Shown here in pieces: positions 36,703-45,322 of a DNA stretch of 47,266 bases (its first letter is position 1; every line of letters begins with the position of its first letter). Source of the DNA: Thiomargarita sp. (GTDB lineage Bacteria; Pseudomonadota; Gammaproteobacteria; Beggiatoales; Beggiatoaceae); NCBI GenBank assembly GCA_020726335.1, contig DYSU01000010.1, positions 1 to 47,266 of the forward strand, written 5' to 3'. The position numbers and the translations under genes were made by a program. The notes below the pieces were generated by a model. That model made no database searches. It was not told the origin of the DNA and worked only from the letters and a program-made list of their open reading frames with translations.

Positions 36703-37782
36703 TTAAAGTGAAAGGCAGGATTGTCCGTTACGCACAAACGGTATTTTAACAATTTTTATCGGGTAACGCTTGCCCCGAATATCGACTTCACAAGCGTCGA
36801 TTTCATTCAACACCCGCGCCAAACCGATGCTGTGGTTCAACGTCGGTGAAAAGCCGCCTGAAGTGATTTCACCGACAATTTCATTGCCTTGCAATAAATT
36901 TTGCCCGTGACGCAACACCCCGCGTTCGGTCAACAGCACGCCGACAAACTTTTGCTCAAGCTGTTGTTTTTGTTGCTCTAATGCGCCACGGCCCATAAAA
37001 TTGCGGTTGTCAGGCTTAAACGCCACCGTCCACGCCAAACCCGACACCAGCGGCGAATGCTGTTCATCCATGTCCAGCCCATATAAATTCATGCCCGCTT
37101 CAAGGCGCAGGCTGTCACGCGCCCCCAACCCACACGGGGCAACACCCGCTTTGAGCAAGGCTTGAAAAAATGCGCTCGCCTGCGTGTTGGGCAACATCAC
37201 TTCAAACCCATCTTCACCCGTGTAACCTGTGCGCGCCACACACCAGCCCTCTGTGACGGCGGTGGAAAAAAAATAATCTAAATCAGCCGCTTGCGCTTGA
37301 ATCGCTTTGGGCAACAGTGGCAACGTTTTTGCGCGTGCATGGTGTCCTTGAACCGCTAAAATCGTTAAATCTTGGCGGCTCAATTCGACTTGAAAAGCCT
37401 GTGCCTGTTGTTGTAACCACGCGAAATCTTTATCAATACAATCAGCATTTAAGACCAAACGAAAACCAGCGGGTTGATGATAGACAATCAAATCATCAAT
37501 CACGCCGCCGTTGGCGTTGAGCATACAAGTGTATAAGGCTTTGCCGTGGTTCAGTTTGGTCACATCGTTGGCTAAAATATATCGAAGAAAATCAACTGCT
37601 TGCGCGCCAGCCACATCAACAGCTTGCATATGCGACACATCAAACATGCCTGCATCTTGGCGCACGCGCTGATGCTCTTGGATTTGTGAACCATAATGCA
37701 GCGGCATCAACCAGCCTGCAAAATCCACCATGCGTGCGCCCAATCGCTGATGCTCAGCAAACAGCGCGGTTTTTAAGCCCAT
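36703..37782 (-). CDS. gcvT: Aminomethyltransferase (glycine cleavage T protein)
   Basis: GcvT releases ammonia from the aminomethyl-lipoyl group of GcvH and makes methylene-THF. 'LKTALFAEHQRLGARMVDFAGWLMPLHY' is the typical N-terminus; 'GMFDVSHMQAVDVAG' carries the catalytic Asp; 'TGYTGEDGFEVMLPN' and 'GLGARDSLRLEAGMNLYG' are hallmark folate-site blocks; 'GEITSGGFSPTLNHSIGLA' and 'YPIKIVKIPFVRNG' close the protein. 359 residues, the usual length. First gene of gcvT-gcvH-gcvPA. I see no glycine riboswitch in its 141-nt upstream gap. Confidence 0.96.
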   Translation of the reverse strand: MGLKTALFAEHQRLGARMVDFAGWLMPLHYGSQIQEHQRVRQDAGMFDVSHMQAVDVAGAQAVDFLRYILANDVTKLNHGKALYTCMLNANGGVIDDLIVYHQPAGFRLVLNADCIDKDFAWLQQQAQAFQVELSRQDLTILAVQGHHARAKTLPLLPKAIQAQAADLDYFFSTAVTEGWCVARTGYTGEDGFEVMLPNTQASAFFQALLKAGVAPCGLGARDSLRLEAGMNLYGLDMDEQHSPLVSGLAWTVAFKPDNRNFMGRGALEQQKQQLEQKFVGVLLTERGVLRHGQNLLQGNEIVGEITSGGFSPTLNHSIGLARVLNEIDACEVDIRGKRYPIKIVKIPFVRNGQSCLSL

Positions 37783-37816
37783 AATGTACTCCCGCCAACC
37801 CCTTAAAAAAGCGCGC

Positions 37817-37854
37817 TATGATACCGAAAAATGTCGCTAAAGTCAGGTATTATA
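37817..37854. promoter_or_regulatory. Inverted repeat overlapping gcvT -10 box
   Basis: TATGATACC (37817-37825) and GGTATTATA (37846-37854) are inverted with one mismatch in nine and a 20-nt spacer. The right arm contains the only perfect TATAAT on the minus strand in the gcvT-leuD gap (37854-37849), a plausible gcvT -10 box with a weak -35. An operator is possible; the arms are not followed by a T-run, so it is not a terminator. Confidence 0.3.
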
Positions 37855-37865
37855 AAAGGCTGAAC

Positions 37866-37894
37866 TTGGCACAATTTTCTAACTTGGTTAAAAT
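37866..37894 (+). promoter_or_regulatory. Sigma-70 promoter for leuD
   Basis: TTGGCA (37866-37871), 17-nt spacer, TAAAAT (37889-37894), which is five of six consensus bases in each box with ideal spacing. Transcription would begin near 37901, about 23 nt before the leuD ATG. It faces away from the gcvT -10 box 12 nt upstream. Confidence 0.62.
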
Positions 37895-37923
37895 GACCAT
37901 TTTGCTCACAACAGGCGTTTTTT

Positions 37924-38568
37924 ATGCAAGCTTTCACAACCTTAACTGCGGTGGTTGCGCCATTGGACCGTGTCAATGTTGACACGGATGCCATTATTCC
38001 CAAACAATTTTTAAAGTCGATTAAACGCACGGGGTTTGGGGCTAATCTGTTTGATGAATGGCGGTATTTGGATGTGGGCGAGCCTGAGCAAGGTTGTGAC
38101 CAACGGCCAAAAAACCTTGATTTTGTGTTAAACCAACCCGTTTATCAGCAGGCACAAATTTTATTGACCCGCAAAAATTTTGGCTGTGGCTCCAGCCGTG
38201 AACACGCACCATGGGCGTTGCTGGATTTTGGCTTTCGCGCCATCATCGCCCCCAGTTTTGCCGATATTTTTTATAATAATTGTTTTAAAAACGGGATTTT
38301 GCCAATCGTGCTGACTGAAGCGCAAGTGGATGATTTGTTTCAACACGTTTATCAGCACAGCGGCTATTGTGTGACGGTTGATTTGCCACGGCAACAAATT
38401 CAAGACAACGCAGGTTTGGTTTGGTCGTTTGCAGTGGATGAATTTAAAAAAACTTGTTTGTTGCACGGTTTGGATGATATCAGCTTGACTTTGCAACAGG
38501 CGGACAGAATTTTAGCCTATGAACAACAAGCCAAACAGCGCACGCCTTGGCTTTTTAGCACCCATTAG
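37924..38568 (+). CDS. leuD: 3-isopropylmalate dehydratase small subunit
   Basis: Swivelling-domain subunit of isopropylmalate isomerase, which acts with the Fe-S subunit LeuC in leucine synthesis. '[27 protein letters not shown]' is the N-terminal signature; '[30 protein letters not shown]' is the conserved substrate-binding block with G-S-S-R-E-H; '[19 protein letters not shown]' follows. 214 residues. Neither leuC nor leuB is adjacent, and leuA lies 22 kb away, so the leucine genes are dispersed. It has its own promoter and is followed by a hybrid kinase gene after 8 nt. Confidence 0.97.
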   Translation: MQAFTTLTAVVAPLDRVNVDTDAIIPKQFLKSIKRTGFGANLFDEWRYLDVGEPEQGCDQRPKNLDFVLNQPVYQQAQILLTRKNFGCGSSREHAPWALLDFGFRAIIAPSFADIFYNNCFKNGILPIVLTEAQVDDLFQHVYQHSGYCVTVDLPRQQIQDNAGLVWSFAVDEFKKTCLLHGLDDISLTLQQADRILAYEQQAKQRTPWLFSTH

Positions 38569-38576
38569 GGACGGTT

Positions 38577-40574
38577 ATGCGCCTGCGTCGCCAACTGTAT
38601 TGGATTCTCAGCGGTTTTTTTGTGGTGATTATGCTGGCTTGGTCGGGATTGTTATGGTTGTTTGAGCAAGGGCAAGAACAGACACTGATGGCACAAAGCC
38701 AAACCATTTTGATGACAATATTGCATTACCGCACCCGCTTTGAAAATATGTTGGCTTTGCCGCAAGCACAGCAACAACGGGTTTTTGCCAATTTATTGCC
38801 TGAAGTCGAAAGCAAAAAAAAAATGCTGTCTATCGCTTTGTTTGACCACAAACAGCGGTTGTTATACGCCTCCCATTCCCAAGAAGACGCTTTATTGGTG
38901 TTGAACAATTACCAACGACCCGTTTATGGTTTGGGCTTGATTTTGAATGAAAGATGGCTAAAACAAGCTGTTTTGACTTACCTCACCCCGTTAAAAAACA
39001 ACAATGACCACACAGCTTACTTAAAAATTCGCTTTGTTGTTAATAAGTTACCGCAATCATATGATTATGTTTGGTTGGTCAGCATCGGCTTTTTTTTGAT
39101 TTTAGCCGTGGTACTGGCCACGGGCTATTTCAGACTGCGCCATGTGTTTGAATCGCCTTTGAACCAATTGCGCCAAGCGTTGGCCCACGTTAAAGTACAC
39201 GATATGGGTGTTGAGCATGACTTTGGCCATCAGCCATCGGCGTTGTTGGAATTACAATCTATTCAACAGCAATTGGCGGCATTATTAGAGACTGTAGAGG
39301 ATAAATTACAAAAACTAGAGAATAAAAACAATAACTTAGTTAATGAAATTCAACAACGTATCCAACTGCTGGAGCAACAAAGTAAAACCATCGCCGATTT
39401 AGAGTTGAATTTGCAAACGGTCAAACAAAACAATCACAGTATGCTGTTGGCGCAAAGTGAATTCACCGCCAACATCAGCCAACAATTGCGCACCCCAATG
39501 AATGCCATTTTGGGCATGGTTGAAATGTTATTGGCAAGTGAAGTCACTGAAACAGTGTGCCAACAGTTGGAAGTCATTCAGGAAGGCAGCCAACAAGTGC
39601 ATCAAATCATTGAAAACCTCATGACCTTATCAACCATTGAATCGGGTAATCTGCATTTTAAAAATCAATCCTTTGATTTACAACGCTTATTGCAACAGGT
39701 TGTGATGCAAGCCCATGTGCCTGCGGATAAAAAATTGATTCCGATTGAAATTGAATTCAATGAGACCCAGCCAAGCCGCTTGCGTGGCGATGTTGAACGC
39801 ATTCAAAATATTTTGGCTGTGTTGCTCAACCATGCGTTGATGCTCACTCAACAAGCGGCGATTCGTTTGCAGGTCAAAGCCAAAGCCAAAGACGCGCACT
39901 ATACCCAGTTAAAATTCATGATCAGCTATCAAGGCAACCTCATCAAAGAAAAGAATAAAGTGTTGTTTTTTTCAGAAACGGGGCGGTTTAATTTTTTTAA
40001 TTTCAAGCTGAAAAACTCGGAGTTGGATTTGACCATGTGCCATCAATTGGCGCAATTGATGGGCGGTAAAATCGGCTTTGATTCACAACAAAACCAGCAT
40101 TGTTTGTGGCTAAAATTGTTGTTGCCCATCAGCCAAAGCCCTGACAAAACAAAAAAAATACTGTTGCCTGTCCGCTCTGTGCATGATTTTCAGCAACGGC
40201 ACATTTTATTGGTGGAAGACAATTATACCAATCAATTGGTGGCCAAGCTGATGTTGGAAAAATTGGGTTGTAGGGTAACTTTGGCCAACAACGGCGAAGA
40301 AGCGTTGGCTTTGTATCAAAATCAAAATTTTGATTTGATTTTAATGGATGTGCAAATGCCTGTGATGGATGGTTTAAATGCCACGAAAAAAATTCGGGAA
40401 CAAGAGCGTTTAAACGGCAAACACCACACCATCATCGCCATCACCGCCAATGCGCTACAACAGGATAAACAACAGTGTTTTGATGTGGGCATGGATGATT
40501 TTTTGGCCAAGCCCATCAGTCAACAATCATTGGTGCAATTGCTGGATAAATGGGTGTTGCAAAAAGCCGCTTAA
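38577..40574 (+). CDS. Hybrid histidine kinase with degenerate kinase core and intact receiver
   Basis: A 665-residue inner-membrane sensor in the layout of BarA-type hybrids. Two transmembrane helices (about 9-29 and 164-184) enclose a periplasmic sensor of about 130 residues, followed by a HAMP-like stretch and a coiled coil (about 225-290). The dimerisation/phospho-acceptor helix reads 'ANISQQLRTPMNAILGM', with Gln302 where the phosphorylated histidine of S-H-E-L-R-T-P belongs. The ATPase part is recognisable but its N-box reads 'LLNHALMLT' (His419 for the Asn) and the D-x-G-x-G loop is missing. The receiver (541-660) is complete: Glu547/Asp548, phospho-acceptor Asp591 in 'LMDVQMPVMDG', Thr623 and Lys645. 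No Hpt domain follows. It is probably a pseudokinase signalling through its receiver, possibly with a partner kinase. Confidence 0.9.
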   Translation: MRLRRQLYWILSGFFVVIMLAWSGLLWLFEQGQEQTLMAQSQTILMTILHYRTRFENMLALPQAQQQRVFANLLPEVESKKKMLSIALFDHKQRLLYASHSQEDALLVLNNYQRPVYGLGLILNERWLKQAVLTYLTPLKNNNDHTAYLKIRFVVNKLPQSYDYVWLVSIGFFLILAVVLATGYFRLRHVFESPLNQLRQALAHVKVHDMGVEHDFGHQPSALLELQSIQQQLAALLETVEDKLQKLENKNNNLVNEIQQRIQLLEQQSKTIADLELNLQTVKQNNHSMLLAQSEFTANISQQLRTPMNAILGMVEMLLASEVTETVCQQLEVIQEGSQQVHQIIENLMTLSTIESGNLHFKNQSFDLQRLLQQVVMQAHVPADKKLIPIEIEFNETQPSRLRGDVERIQNILAVLLNHALMLTQQAAIRLQVKAKAKDAHYTQLKFMISYQGNLIKEKNKVLFFSETGRFNFFNFKLKNSELDLTMCHQLAQLMGGKIGFDSQQNQHCLWLKLLLPISQSPDKTKKILLPVRSVHDFQQRHILLVEDNYTNQLVAKLMLEKLGCRVTLANNGEEALALYQNQNFDLILMDVQMPVMDGLNATKKIREQERLNGKHHTIIAITANALQQDKQQCFDVGMDDFLAKPISQQSLVQLLDKWVLQKAA

Positions 40575-40627
40575 ACCATTGTCGCCGTGTTTTGCATTGT
40601 ATTGTGCCACCAACTGCATTTTGCCTG

Positions 40628-41488
40628 TTATATTGAATCAATGAACAATTGTGGCGACAACATCACATGCGGCAGGTGGGTGGAGAACCCCGCCGCATGG
40701 CGGTGGCCGCCTCCTCCATAACGTTGGGCAACTCTGGCCACATCAATCCCTTCTTCGGTTGAACGCAACGACCAATTGCGGCGAGTGGCTATGTCTTGAT
40801 AACCCATGGCAAACGGATGACCCAACGCCAATTCGTTGAGCAATTCACTGGTTAAGCTGGGCGGGCAATTGACCACGGGTACATGATAACCCGCCACATC
40901 GGTGAGAACCACTTGTTCTTTATAATATTCAATCTGTTGGCGACGATAGCGGTTAATCGCTTGGCCTTCTTCAAGCAATTGGCATAAATCATCAGGGCAA
41001 TAAATTAAATGTTGCCAACGAACAAAATCAAATGGATAAGAGCGCAAAGCGGCAACAATGTCTTGGGTTTCTTTGAATTTAAATTCCCATAAATCATTGT
41101 CTTGAATATATTGCAACAAACACGGAGGGGCTTCTTTGGCGTTATTGAAAAATTGCCACACCAAAACAGCCGCAGAATAACGGGTGTCATAGATGATTTG
41201 TAAATTGCCATGGTCTTCATCTAAACCCGCCAAATCTTGTTCGGCTGAAATGTGATGGTCAATGAGGGTGACATTGTCCGCGCTCAAGCACAAGGCGGCC
41301 AACAGGGTGCGTTTATAACTATAATCAAAGATATAAACATCACGTTGTTGGCAATTGGGTGGCAAGTCGTGGTGATTGGCGGCGATAAATTCAACCTCTT
41401 GTTGTTGGCGTTGAAAATAATCATAAGCGACGCAAGCCGCTCCAAAACCATCCAAGCAATTTTTATGATAAATGACGACAGGTTTCAT
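40628..41488 (-). CDS. DHH family phosphoesterase
   Basis: 286 residues with the DHH-DHHA1 layout shared by oligoribonucleases, nanoRNases and cyclic-dinucleotide phosphodiesterases. 'IYHKNCLDGFGAACV' (6-20) gives the first metal site (His and Asp; D-G-F-x-A), 'VYIFDYSYKR' the next Asp, 'VTLIDHHISAEQ' the D-H-H motif, and 'RYGGGGHRHAAGF' (about 258-270) the DHHA1 substrate-binding G-G-G-H. No signal peptide. Family members of this length with 'HKNCxDGFGAA' are often called oligoribonuclease-like or DHHA1-domain phosphohydrolases of unknown substrate. It is convergent with the hybrid kinase gene and 15 nt downstream of the Nudix gene. Confidence 0.88.
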   Translation of the reverse strand: MKPVVIYHKNCLDGFGAACVAYDYFQRQQQEVEFIAANHHDLPPNCQQRDVYIFDYSYKRTLLAALCLSADNVTLIDHHISAEQDLAGLDEDHGNLQIIYDTRYSAAVLVWQFFNNAKEAPPCLLQYIQDNDLWEFKFKETQDIVAALRSYPFDFVRWQHLIYCPDDLCQLLEEGQAINRYRRQQIEYYKEQVVLTDVAGYHVPVVNCPPSLTSELLNELALGHPFAMGYQDIATRRNWSLRSTEEGIDVARVAQRYGGGGHRHAAGFSTHLPHVMLSPQLFIDSI

Positions 41489-41503
41489 GGGTTATCCTTA
41501 ACG

Positions 41504-42370
41504 TTATATTGGTTTGCCGTGCAAGCCTTTAACCACGGTCATGTAATTTTCGTCGTCAGGCGTGAAAAATCCATAACGGACAAAAAAATCAATCAGCACC
41601 AAATTGACATTGGTTTTAAACAACTGGGTGTTGACCACCGCATCCATCACCCGTTCTATCGGCCACAAATAAAACGCCGCCACTTCGCCATCGTTATTTT
41701 TGGGAATAAAATTTTCAGGCAGGAATAAATCGTAGATAAACAAAGTTTCTCTCTTAACTTCTTGTTTTCTATCTAAAATATAGCGGATAAACCCTGCAGA
41801 TTGTGCTTGTATGGCCAAGGGTTGAGGAATATTGGCCTCTTCATAACATTCTTTGATCAGCGTTTCGCTGACAGTTTTATTGGCCACATGACCACCTGCG
41901 GTTAAATTATCCAATTTATTGGGTGATGACGGTTTATTTTTGGCTCTTTTCGCTATCCACATGTGTAAACGATTGTTTCTGTAAGTTAAACCATTGACAT
42001 GAATGCCATAGCGACCCATGCCAAAAATAGGCGCGGCACTGCGTTCTATTTTCATCAAGGGCAGGGTATTAAATTCGGTGGTGACATTGTATATTTCTTC
42101 CCGCCAACCTGAAATTTTACCCCAGACATACCAGTTTTTGACCAATTGATGAATGATTTGCGTACGGTTTTCAGGGCTGTTATAACGAGAATCAAGCTTA
42201 ACCACTTGATTTTCAACATTGAAAATTGTCGGATGGGCTTGAAATAACGGCAGATTATTTTTATGAATTGCACCAACAACCGTGTTGGCGACCACAAAAT
42301 CAAAATAATGGATTGGATTATAATTATTGCATAGGCTAATCCAATTGAGAAATTGTTTGCTTTTAAACAT
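41504..42370 (-). CDS. DUF4743/Nudix hydrolase, TNR3-like
   Basis: A 288-residue two-part protein. The N-terminal half ('FVVANTVVGAIHKNNLPLFQ', 'KLDSRY') resembles DUF4743, the domain preceding the Nudix domain in yeast-type thiamine pyrophosphokinase TNR3 and plant Nudix 20/24 proteins. The Nudix half starts near 'SAAPIFGMGRYGIHVNGLTY' and contains 'LDNLTAGGHVANKTVSETL' followed by I-K-E-C-Y-E-E-A-N, the extended TNR3-type form of the Nudix box with its E-C-x-E-E-A. Such proteins act on thiamine diphosphate derivatives or nucleotide sugars; substrate here is unknown. Start may also lie a few residues upstream. Confidence 0.82.
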   Translation of the reverse strand: MFKSKQFLNWISLCNNYNPIHYFDFVVANTVVGAIHKNNLPLFQAHPTIFNVENQVVKLDSRYNSPENRTQIIHQLVKNWYVWGKISGWREEIYNVTTEFNTLPLMKIERSAAPIFGMGRYGIHVNGLTYRNNRLHMWIAKRAKNKPSSPNKLDNLTAGGHVANKTVSETLIKECYEEANIPQPLAIQAQSAGFIRYILDRKQEVKRETLFIYDLFLPENFIPKNNDGEVAAFYLWPIERVMDAVVNTQLFKTNVNLVLIDFFVRYGFFTPDDENYMTVVKGLHGKPI

Positions 42371-42465
42371 TCACAAGCCTCTTGAGTCAGCATTAGAATC
42401 AACAAAAATTAAAAAATTTAATGGCCAATTCTATATTTTTTAGCTGAAAAACAGCGGTACTTCAG

Positions 42466-42494
42466 TTGATTTAGGTCATGAAACAGACTATAAT
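42466..42494 (+). promoter_or_regulatory. Sigma-70 promoter of the ATP synthase operon
   Basis: TTGATT (42466-42471), 17-nt spacer, perfect TATAAT (42489-42494). It lies in the 207-nt gap before atpI, the largest in the window, giving a leader of about 77 nt to the atpI ATG at 42578. The rest of the gap is AT-rich and shows no other feature I can support. Confidence 0.7.
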
Positions 42495-42577
42495 CGCCTC
42501 GCTTTTTGCATAGCGGCGAGTTGTTTTTGATAGATTTTATTGATAACTGTTGCGTTAAATGGCCTGAAGTCTACCCA

Positions 42578-42967
42578 ATGTCTGAACAAATACAACAAAC
42601 AGCTTTGCCTTTAAAAACGGGCAGTAAGCGTATTTTAACTGTCCAACTGATTTTTATTGCTTTGGTGGTTATTTTTTTTTATTTTTCTCAAAGTACAACA
42701 GCCGCTTTGGCCGCATTCTACGGCGGGGCGATGGCTTTAAGCAACCTTTGGATCAGCGAACGCCGTTTGCGTACAGCAGCCAGCATTGCAAAAATTGCTC
42801 CACAGAAAGAAGCCATGATTTTATATTTCGGTGCGATTCAACGGTTTATATTTTCAGCGTTATTTTTTGTGGCAGGCATGTTGTGGTTAAAATTGCCGCC
42901 TATTCCCTTGTTGATTGCTTTTTCCATGGCACAAGTGGCTTATTTGTTTAAAGGTGATACCCAATAA
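42578..42967 (+). CDS. atpI: ATP synthase subunit I
   Basis: A 129-residue protein with four predicted transmembrane helices ('LTVQLIFIALVVIFFYFS', 'AALAAFYGGAMALSNLWI', 'RFIFSALFFVAGMLWL', 'IPLLIAFSMAQVAYLF'). AtpI assists assembly of the c-ring and possibly magnesium uptake; it is poorly conserved and identified here mainly by size, topology, the 'AFYGGAMALSN' block and its place directly before atpB. The ATG at 42578 was preferred because the upstream in-frame extension lies in the leader. 27 nt to atpB. Confidence 0.88.
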   Translation: MSEQIQQTALPLKTGSKRILTVQLIFIALVVIFFYFSQSTTAALAAFYGGAMALSNLWISERRLRTAASIAKIAPQKEAMILYFGAIQRFIFSALFFVAGMLWLKLPPIPLLIAFSMAQVAYLFKGDTQ

Positions 42968-42979
42968 CGTTATGGCTAA

Positions 42980-43810
<831 letters not shown>

Positions 43811-43855
43811 GATTTTTAAGACCATTTTTATTTTTTATTAAAGGAGAAGACTTAA

Positions 43856-44149
43856 ATGTCCGCTGAAATGATCGCTGCTTTGAGTACCATTTACGCCTAT
43901 ACTGCAATCGGTGTGGGTGTTATTCTGGCAGGTGCAGGTATAGGCTCTACTTTGGGTTGGGGTTTAATTTGTGCCAAATATTTAGAAGGCATTGCCCGCC
44001 AGCCTGAAATGAAACCTCAATTAATGGGACAAATGTTATTCACAGGCGGTTTGATGGAAGCATTCCCTATGATTGTTTTGGGTCTGTCCATGTGGTTTGT
44101 GACCGCCAACCCTTTTATCAGTGCATTCAAAACGGCTGTTGGAGGCTAA
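43856..44149 (+). CDS. atpE: F0F1 ATP synthase subunit c
   Basis: Hairpin proteolipid of the rotor ring. 97 residues, two helices joined by the polar loop 'EGIARQPEMKP' (44-54) with R-Q-P. The ion-binding carboxylate is Glu68 in 'GGLMEAFPMIVLGL', where most gammaproteobacteria have Asp. The Gln and Ser needed for sodium binding are not in place, so protons are the likely ion. The ATG has AAAGGAG just upstream, behind a T-rich stretch that recalls the translational enhancer of E. coli atpE; both suit the high copy number of subunit c. A strong hairpin follows the gene. Confidence 0.97.
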   Translation: MSAEMIAALSTIYAYTAIGVGVILAGAGIGSTLGWGLICAKYLEGIARQPEMKPQLMGQMLFTGGLMEAFPMIVLGLSMWFVTANPFISAFKTAVGG

Positions 44150-44158
44150 ACATTGGGG

Positions 44159-44181
44159 GGATAACATCTGTGATGTTATCC
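44159..44181 (+). other. Perfect 10-bp hairpin between atpE and atpF
   Basis: GGATAACATC (44159-44168) pairs without mismatch with GATGTTATCC (44172-44181) around a TGT loop, 9 nt after the atpE stop. No T-run follows, so it is not a normal terminator. A hairpin here could protect the atpE end of the messenger after processing and help give the excess of subunit c over b that the complex needs; this role is inferred. Confidence 0.7.
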
Positions 44182-44221
44182 ATTGATTGCAAACGAGTAA
44201 TGCGGTTTTGGAGAAAATAAA

Positions 44222-44692
44222 GTGAATGTAACAGCCACACTTATTGGGCAAATCGGTACATTTGCTGTGCTGGTTTGGTTTGTAATGAAGTTTCTGTGGA
44301 AACCGATGTTACAAATGATGGAAACACGGCGCAATAAAATTGCAGACGGTTTAGCCGCTGCAGAACGCGGCAAAAGCGATCTGACATTGGCGCAACATCG
44401 CAGTGTTGAAAGTATGCGCGAAGCCAAACGCCAAGCCAGTGACATCATCGCGGGAGCCAACAAACGTGCGACAGCAATCATTGAAGAGGCCAAACGTTCG
44501 GGAGAAGACGAAGGTCATCGGAAGGTTGAGGCGGCCAAAGCTGAAATTGAACAAGAAATCAATCGGGCGAAAAACCATTTGAAATCTCAGTTTGTCAATT
44601 TGGTCATGTCCACAGCCGAAAAAGTTTTGGAGCGGGAACTCAATGCCAAAACCCATGGTGAATTCATCGAAAAACTGGCAGAAAAGCTGTAG
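44222..44692 (+). CDS. atpF: F0F1 ATP synthase subunit b
   Basis: Peripheral stalk subunit, 156 residues. One N-terminal transmembrane helix ('LIGQIGTFAVLVWFVMKFLW', 7-26) followed by a long charged helix ('METRRNKIADGLAAAERGKS' onward) that dimerises and reaches to F1. The start is a GTG at 44222 with TTTGGAGA upstream; 'VNVTATLIGQ' fits the family N-terminus. 9 nt to atpH. Confidence 0.96.
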   Translation: MNVTATLIGQIGTFAVLVWFVMKFLWKPMLQMMETRRNKIADGLAAAERGKSDLTLAQHRSVESMREAKRQASDIIAGANKRATAIIEEAKRSGEDEGHRKVEAAKAEIEQEINRAKNHLKSQFVNLVMSTAEKVLERELNAKTHGEFIEKLAEKL

Positions 44693-44701
44693 GAGCTGAA
44701 C

Positions 44702-45241
44702 ATGGCAGAATTTGCAACCTTGGCGAGACCTTATGCCGAAGCTTTGTTTAACCTCGCTTCCCAAACAGACACCACAGAACATTGGGACAACTTTTTAGCC
44801 CTCTTAAGTGTTTCTTTGCAAGAGCCGATGATGGTCGCCTTGTGTGCCAATCCACGGTTTTCTGATGACCAGCGCATCGCCTTGTTGGTTGAATTGTGCG
44901 AATCACAAAAAATCACCTTAGGTTCATTGGAAAACAATTTTCTCAGAATACTGGCGGACAATCAGCGTTTTGCCGTGTTGCCTGAAATTTACAAGCAATA
45001 CCACGCATTGCAAATCGAAAACGCAGGCTATTTGACCGTTGATTTGACTTGCACTTATGCACTTAAAACCGATCAAAAAATCAAATTAATCAAATCGTTA
45101 GAACAACGTTTTAATAAAAAAATTCAATTAAATGTTGATATTGATAGAAATTTGTTAGGTGGTTGGGTGATTCGAGCAGACGGTCAAATGATTGACTTAA
45201 GTGCGCGTGGCCGATTACAACAGTTGGCTTCAACTTTATAG
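44702..45241 (+). CDS. atpH: F0F1 ATP synthase subunit delta
   Basis: Joins the peripheral stalk to the top of the alpha3-beta3 head. 179 residues. 'FATLARPYAEALFNLA' is the conserved N-terminus, 'LRILADNQRFAVLPEIYKQY' the middle block, and 'NLLGGWVIRADGQMIDLSARGRLQQL' the C-terminal G-G-x-x-I-R-x-x-D-x-x-x-D motif that binds subunit b. The start has AGGAG upstream. An 81-nt gap with two weak 5-bp hairpins separates it from atpA. Confidence 0.96.
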   Translation: MAEFATLARPYAEALFNLASQTDTTEHWDNFLALLSVSLQEPMMVALCANPRFSDDQRIALLVELCESQKITLGSLENNFLRILADNQRFAVLPEIYKQYHALQIENAGYLTVDLTCTYALKTDQKIKLIKSLEQRFNKKIQLNVDIDRNLLGGWVIRADGQMIDLSARGRLQQLASTL

Positions 45242-45322
45242 CGTCAGTGTTGTGTCCTGACCAAAACAGATTTTAATATTAACTTCGCTTTGTGCGAATA
45301 ACGAATGAGGCGGTAAAGTTCC

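Noticed and set aside
37783-37923. Glycine riboswitch upstream of gcvT
   Set aside because: The gap is only 141 nt, shared with a divergent promoter, and shows none of the conserved glycine-aptamer core.
40579-40662. TTGTCGCC / GGCGACAA inverted repeat between the hybrid kinase and DHH genes
   Set aside because: Eight bases with a 60-70 nt spacer and one arm inside the DHH coding region; no T-run; likely chance.
45242-45322. Two small hairpins (GTCAG/CTGAC and TTCGC/GCGAA) in the atpH-atpA gap
   Set aside because: Only 5-bp stems, below what I would call without conservation data.
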